In this document: positions 61,401-64,000 of the stretch, piece by piece
Position numbering within the stretch: the stretch's first letter is position 1
Layout of the letters: each line of letters begins with the position of its first letter
Program-made: the position numbers and the translations under genes
Source: Chimonanthus salicifolius
Taxonomy: Eukaryota > Streptophyta > Magnoliopsida > Laurales > Calycanthaceae
Assembly (NCBI GenBank): GCA_013350335.1
Contig: CM023540.1
Coordinates: forward strand, 26,329,175 to 26,393,174
DNA length: 64,000 nt
Reading direction: 5' to 3'
Notes under the pieces: model-generated
What the model was told of the DNA's origin: nothing
What the model saw: only the letters and a program-made list of their open reading frames with translations
Database searches by the model: none

Positions 61401-63004
61401 TTATTAGTACTGCTGCTGCTACTACTATTTTGATTTTTGGTCACATCGACTTGTTCTCTTATTATTTGTGAATAACATACACCAAATTTCTTCCTCTTTG
61501 TTTTCTTAAGTTGTCCACTACTAAAACAAATATCTACGGGCTAAAAGCAAATACATATTATGCTTGTTGCCACTTTATAACCTCGGTGTACTTGTTAGAG
61601 ATGTATTTCCTTTCTACATTTGCCATATCAATTCAAATTCCATGGTGCCTTGTCAAGGCCTTTCCTAAGTGTATAAAAACCTATTTAGATTTTTCTCTCC
61701 CTAAACTTCTCTATAATTTGTCTCAATACGAAAATGTTTTCTATTGTTGACCTACCTAGCATAAATCCAAATTGGTTCTCCAAAATACTTCATTCTTGTT
61801 TGTCAATTTTGGTTAGCGGTTCAATTAGTTCTCATATATTCTGAAGAAAATAGGCAGCATGAAGCATAGGAGAGAAGCTATAAGTCTTGTGTACCTAGCT
61901 TGTGCAATAGGTGACTTTGAGACGGGAGGTATTCTTGGGTCTTCGAAGGGAGATGTTTGTTGGGTTTTTGAGGGAAGCTACAGGTTGGCTGTGATTTTGG
62001 GTTTCTTGTACATGGGCTTTATTCGAAATTACCATCAATAAAATTTCTCGTAGTGTTTCAAGAAAAAGTGATTCTTGTCTTAGTTTTTTCCAGTCATTCC
62101 CATACTTTCATGTTGTAACTCTTTTAAGTATAATACCTCAGTAATTAGCAGAAATTTGAATTTCTTCTTATAGGAGAAAATCATGGTTCTTTTATGCCAC
62201 TTTTTAGGCATTTTTTAACTATTATTTTGTTAATAAACAATCTGATTACCCAGCTTCACAAATGGTGATTTCAATGGTATCATCTTACAATCTTTTATCG
62301 TAAAGATATGTGTTGGTTGTAGTTATGAGTTTCTTTTGCAGCTAAAATCTGAAGAGTCATGGCTATCATTTTCTGAAGAAGCTCATGTCCTACATAACAA
62401 GGTAACTTTGCAACTTCTCCAGATTTTACTATATATTGTTAAAAACGACATCTCTAGGTTCGGGCATTTGCAGGATGGCCAGGAACCCGTGCCAGAGTCG
62501 AAAATATTGATGACAATGGTCGGATAGATATCCTAGACCTTAAAATCATAGCAACAAGAGTTCGCCGCAATGTCAACTTACATCGTGCCAAAGATGACAT
62601 AACCTTTGAAGGGGATGCATTGGTTTTCCCATGTGCTGGATCCTCTGCACTTGAGGTGAGTTTATCATGGTTTAACACAAATTACAGGTAGGGCCATATG
62701 AGCCTGAGGTAGCCTACTTCTGAACCTAAAAGCAGCAGGTTTTCAAACATAGGAATTAAGGCTCAATCCAAATTGTGGCTTGGAGCATGGGCAAGCACAG
62801 CCATTGAGCCTAACCACCTTCAAGCTTCAGACCTTTGTTTTTTGAGGTTATACTTCATATAGTTTACAAATTCTTCTTTACCAGGTACTGGAAATCCAGC
62901 CTCCGGGCAAGAGAGTTATGAATGCTCGTGAGTTCTGGAATGGTTTGCGAGGTCGGAAGCTGAAGAAGTTAGAAGAAGAAATCTCTTTCGTTACATCTGC
63001 TTAA
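49424..63004 (+). CDS. FMT: Methionyl-tRNA formyltransferase, organellar
   Basis: Eleven exons with consistent phases: 49424-49528, 49635-49697, 51440-51574, 52567-52669, 54217-54287, 54424-54528, 56600-56633, 58855-58955, 62342-62401, 62458-62655 and 62885-63004. The coding length is 1,095 bp, 364 aa. The enzyme transfers a formyl group from 10-formyl-tetrahydrofolate to Met-tRNAi to start translation in mitochondria and/or plastids. Residues 1-25 are basic and Ser-rich, a likely organelle transit peptide. The formyltransferase domain starts at QLVFMGSP. Next come the RGRKLMPSPVAQ loop, AAYGNILP, and the catalytic triad N139, H141 (TVNIHPSLLPLYRGAAPVQ) and D177 (VRALDAGPI), with the 36-residue His-Asp spacing of E. 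coli Fmt. The C-terminal domain carries WLSFSEEAHVLHNKVRAFAGWPGT. The Arabidopsis relative is the PDE194-type formyltransferase. The start is the first ATG, in frame with a short open leader. The gene spans 13.6 kb because transposon debris fills introns 2, 4, 7 and 8. Confidence 0.95.
49529..49634 (+). repeat. FMT intron 1 with (CT)n and (ATT)n microsatellites
   Basis: The 106-bp intron consists largely of a CT-rich run (about 49531-49576) followed by an ATT run (about 49585-49605). The pyrimidine run directly follows the GT donor. Confidence 0.75.
50451..51274 (-). mobile_element. Solo LTR of a copia-type retrotransposon in FMT intron 2
   Basis: 814 bp (50456-51269), TGTTAGCG...CATTCCAACA on the plus strand, flanked by GCAAT at 50451-50455 and 51270-51274. 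Minus orientation is inferred: the reverse complement starts TGTTGGAATGTGGC, and the gaaccacgttaaaatatt block, typical of the U5 end of plant copia LTRs, falls near its 3' end. No internal region remains, so it arose by LTR-LTR recombination. It is not related to the LTRs of the copia element at 22309. Confidence 0.88.
51575..52566 (+). other. FMT intron 3
   Basis: 992-bp intron with a short (CAT/ATC)n run near 51627-51652 and an A/G-rich run near 52358-52400. No element with clear ends. Confidence 0.55.
53390..53535 (+). pseudogene. LINE fragment (zf-RVT region) in FMT intron 4
   Basis: The plus-strand frame near 53398 reads FPFKAIWK, then after stops LKVKGSFGYLA and LLLSRPKKK. This follows the pattern of the LINE C-terminal zinc-binding reverse-transcriptase region (FP.K.IW...LKVK.F.WL......L..RRP). 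In-frame stops make it dead. Similarity is short. Confidence 0.45.
54529..56599 (+). other. FMT intron 6 with short repeats
   Basis: 2.07-kb intron. The stretch 55566-55800 begins gtgttttaaaaacca and has ccggttcaa/gaaccgctgg words, typical of a common plant short repeat. The stretch 55930-56070 contains two tandem copies of a ~60-bp block (ctcacctccc.agtctccttcgc.gagagtgagtg). Confidence 0.5.
57580..57780 (+). repeat. Tandem duplication of a ~105-bp block in FMT intron 7
   Basis: A unit with gagggctacatggatggg, ggatgtt.gggga and gctttgcaagatgggc is present at about 57584-57674 and 57690-57775, with several substitutions and small indels. Confidence 0.75.
57840..58060. repeat. GCCC/GGGC-rich repeat remnant
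   Basis: This stretch has cccagcccaaacctagcccggt, aacccgtcataaacgagtggg and ggcaggcttgggctttt words. It is probably another decayed MITE of the type common in this window, without clear ends. Confidence 0.35.
58294..58698. mobile_element. 405-bp long-hairpin MITE in FMT intron 7
   Basis: The left arm, from TAAACAGATTCTATGGAGGG (58294), pairs with the right arm, which ends CCATAGAATCTGTTTA (58698). Pairing continues for about 190 bp to a small loop near 58494-58512 (tcatcaaatgcctatcctct). Matching blocks such as gaattcaacagaagaaaaa and tttttcttctgttgaattc are exact over long stretches. No coding capacity and no clear target duplication. Confidence 0.85.
59480..59910 (+). pseudogene. LINE reverse-transcriptase fragment in FMT intron 8 (plus strand)
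   Basis: Shifting frames give a degenerate L1-type RT tail: a FGVKIWEF/YLKLGKPQKSLWD-like segment, then ERSLISWRGKYLLLGF (compare the LINE pattern RL..W..K.LSLGGR), then LKSIKKDF. The order and spacing fit the LINE region after the RT palm. Many stops and frameshifts. Confidence 0.5.
60020..60200. repeat. GGGTCGGGT-type element remnant in FMT intron 8
   Basis: Contains ttgggtccagtcgggttgaa, gggtcgagtcaggtcgggtt and the complement cgaacccgacccgatccaacc. The right end looks like gcaataggttggatcggg in reverse. The left end is not identified and no target duplication is seen. Confidence 0.5.
61520..61840 (-). pseudogene. LINE reverse-transcriptase fragment in FMT intron 8 (minus strand)
   Basis: The minus strand reads ENQFGFMLGRSTIENIFVLR, then QIIEKFRERK, then a degenerate FYTLRKGLDKAPW. 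This is the classic LINE RT block (ENQFGF.PGRST.EAIF..R.L.E..RE.KK......DLEKAYD). It is on the opposite strand to the LINE piece at 59480-59910, so two insertions are involved. Confidence 0.72.
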
Positions 63005-64000
63005 CCACGGAGGTAGTTAAAGAACTTTAATTGTTTGTTTTATCTTTGTAAATGAAACTACGGAGAACTTCTTCCAGAGTTAGAACTGGGGCAGACCTAG
63101 ATTTTTTTGAATGGATTGGCCTGAGTGTTGGTTTGTGGGCTGAACCTGAGGTTAAGCTTGTAGGCTTAGTGACCAGGACATATCTCAGCTTTCTGGCCTG
63201 CTCTTCAGAAGGCCCAAAAAGATGCTGTACAGCTCATTTGAACACAATACTCTCAGCTAGTGTCCAGAGCTAGGCTTACTGGAACTGGGTAAAGCTTACT
63301 TTATCCTAGTTGCATTTCTACATTAGTTCCCTGAGTTCTGTTAAAAACGGATACAAGAAAATTAGAAAAAAAAAAAAAACTCTCAAGTGTTCTTTGTAGA
63401 AATAATGTTCATCGTTGCCATCGTCATTATCATTTTCTGTGCAGTTCAATGGTAATTTTCATGAGATGATCGGTAATGAAAATTGATAGAAGTCACCGAT
63501 ATTCAAGAATGTTCCATGAAGTGTCTGATCATGTGTGGTCTAGGGATCAACAGTGAGCAAAGCTAAGGAGAATCAAATGGAAGCCAATGTGCATTAAAGA
63601 GAGGATCAGGGCAGAAAAGACATCTGCTGGGTTGATACTTTGAACCATCTGCTGGGCTCTTTTCAAAAGTCAATCTATCAACCAGCTTTTGTATTTTTAT
63701 AGATTATAGTTAAATGATGAATTATTTATCTATTGTTAAGTTTTTCTACTATTTTGCATGTTTTATTATTTTATTTTATTTTTGTATTTTTATGTTATTT
63801 TTTGGAATAGAACACTGAAACGGCTAAAACACCAAAGTATTCGAATGTAGAGGCAAATCAAAACAGAGAGTAGATTGAATCTGACGACTTTGATAATGGG
63901 AGAAATTATTGGATGTCAACAACATTTATTGTTGATTCTAACAGCCAATGAGAAAAGAGAAAGGATGAACATACATTCACAAGTATCATTGGATAACTTC
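63005..64000. other. 3' UTR and downstream flank of FMT
   Basis: An oligo-A tract lies near 63367-63380 and AT-rich sequence near 63700-63800. No further gene begins before the window ends. Confidence 0.5.

Noticed and set aside
62470..62475. Acceptor at GCATTTGCAG for FMT exon 10
   Set aside because: It would put the exon out of frame and lose the conserved VRAFAGWPGT motif.

Overview
The window is nuclear DNA of a flowering plant. It has spliced genes with GT-AG introns, plant-type LTR retrotransposons primed by initiator-Met tRNA, TRIMs, hAT-like MITEs, LINE debris and AT-rich intergenic DNA. Three conserved genes (RACK1, alpha-dioxygenase, methionyl-tRNA formyltransferase) confirm this. 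The species cannot be fixed from the sequence alone.

Layout. RACK1 lies on the minus strand at 455-5429, with two exons split by a 4-kb intron and a TATA/telo-box promoter just above it. From 5.6 to 14 kb there are tandem AT-rich repeats, a dead LINE 3' end, a broken paralogue of the gene at 14.2 kb, a 710-bp hAT-like element that seems to have captured the start of a purple acid phosphatase gene, and a 1.57-kb foldback element full of CATTCATTCGAATGAATG palindromes and nested hairpins. A small intronless gene for a predicted plastid membrane protein of unknown function is at 14167-14616. From 14.6 to 22.3 kb there are MITEs, a complete TRIM with target-site duplication (TSD), and the start of a segmental duplication. 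A nearly intact, very young Ty1/copia element with one frameshift occupies 22309-28551.

The centre of the window is a tandem duplication. Unit 1 runs from about 18.4 to 36.2 kb and unit 2 from about 36.2 to 46.5 kb. Each carries a ten-exon fatty-acid alpha-dioxygenase gene. The downstream copy (38567-46446) is intact, with 635 codons and the heme and tyrosyl-radical residues. The upstream copy (29063-35504) is a recent pseudogene: its leader ATG is out of frame, exon 3 has a 1-bp insertion with an early stop, and its C-terminus is frameshifted. Comparing the two units dates insertions. One hAT-like MITE in intron 2 of the good copy has a clean empty site in the pseudogene.

The last 14.6 kb hold an 11-exon gene for organellar methionyl-tRNA formyltransferase (364 aa), stretched by introns that carry a solo LTR, LINE pieces on both strands, a 405-bp perfect-looking hairpin and other repeats. 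The genes do not form a pathway. RACK1 acts at cytosolic ribosomes and in signalling, alpha-dioxygenase makes defence oxylipins, and the formyltransferase starts organellar translation.
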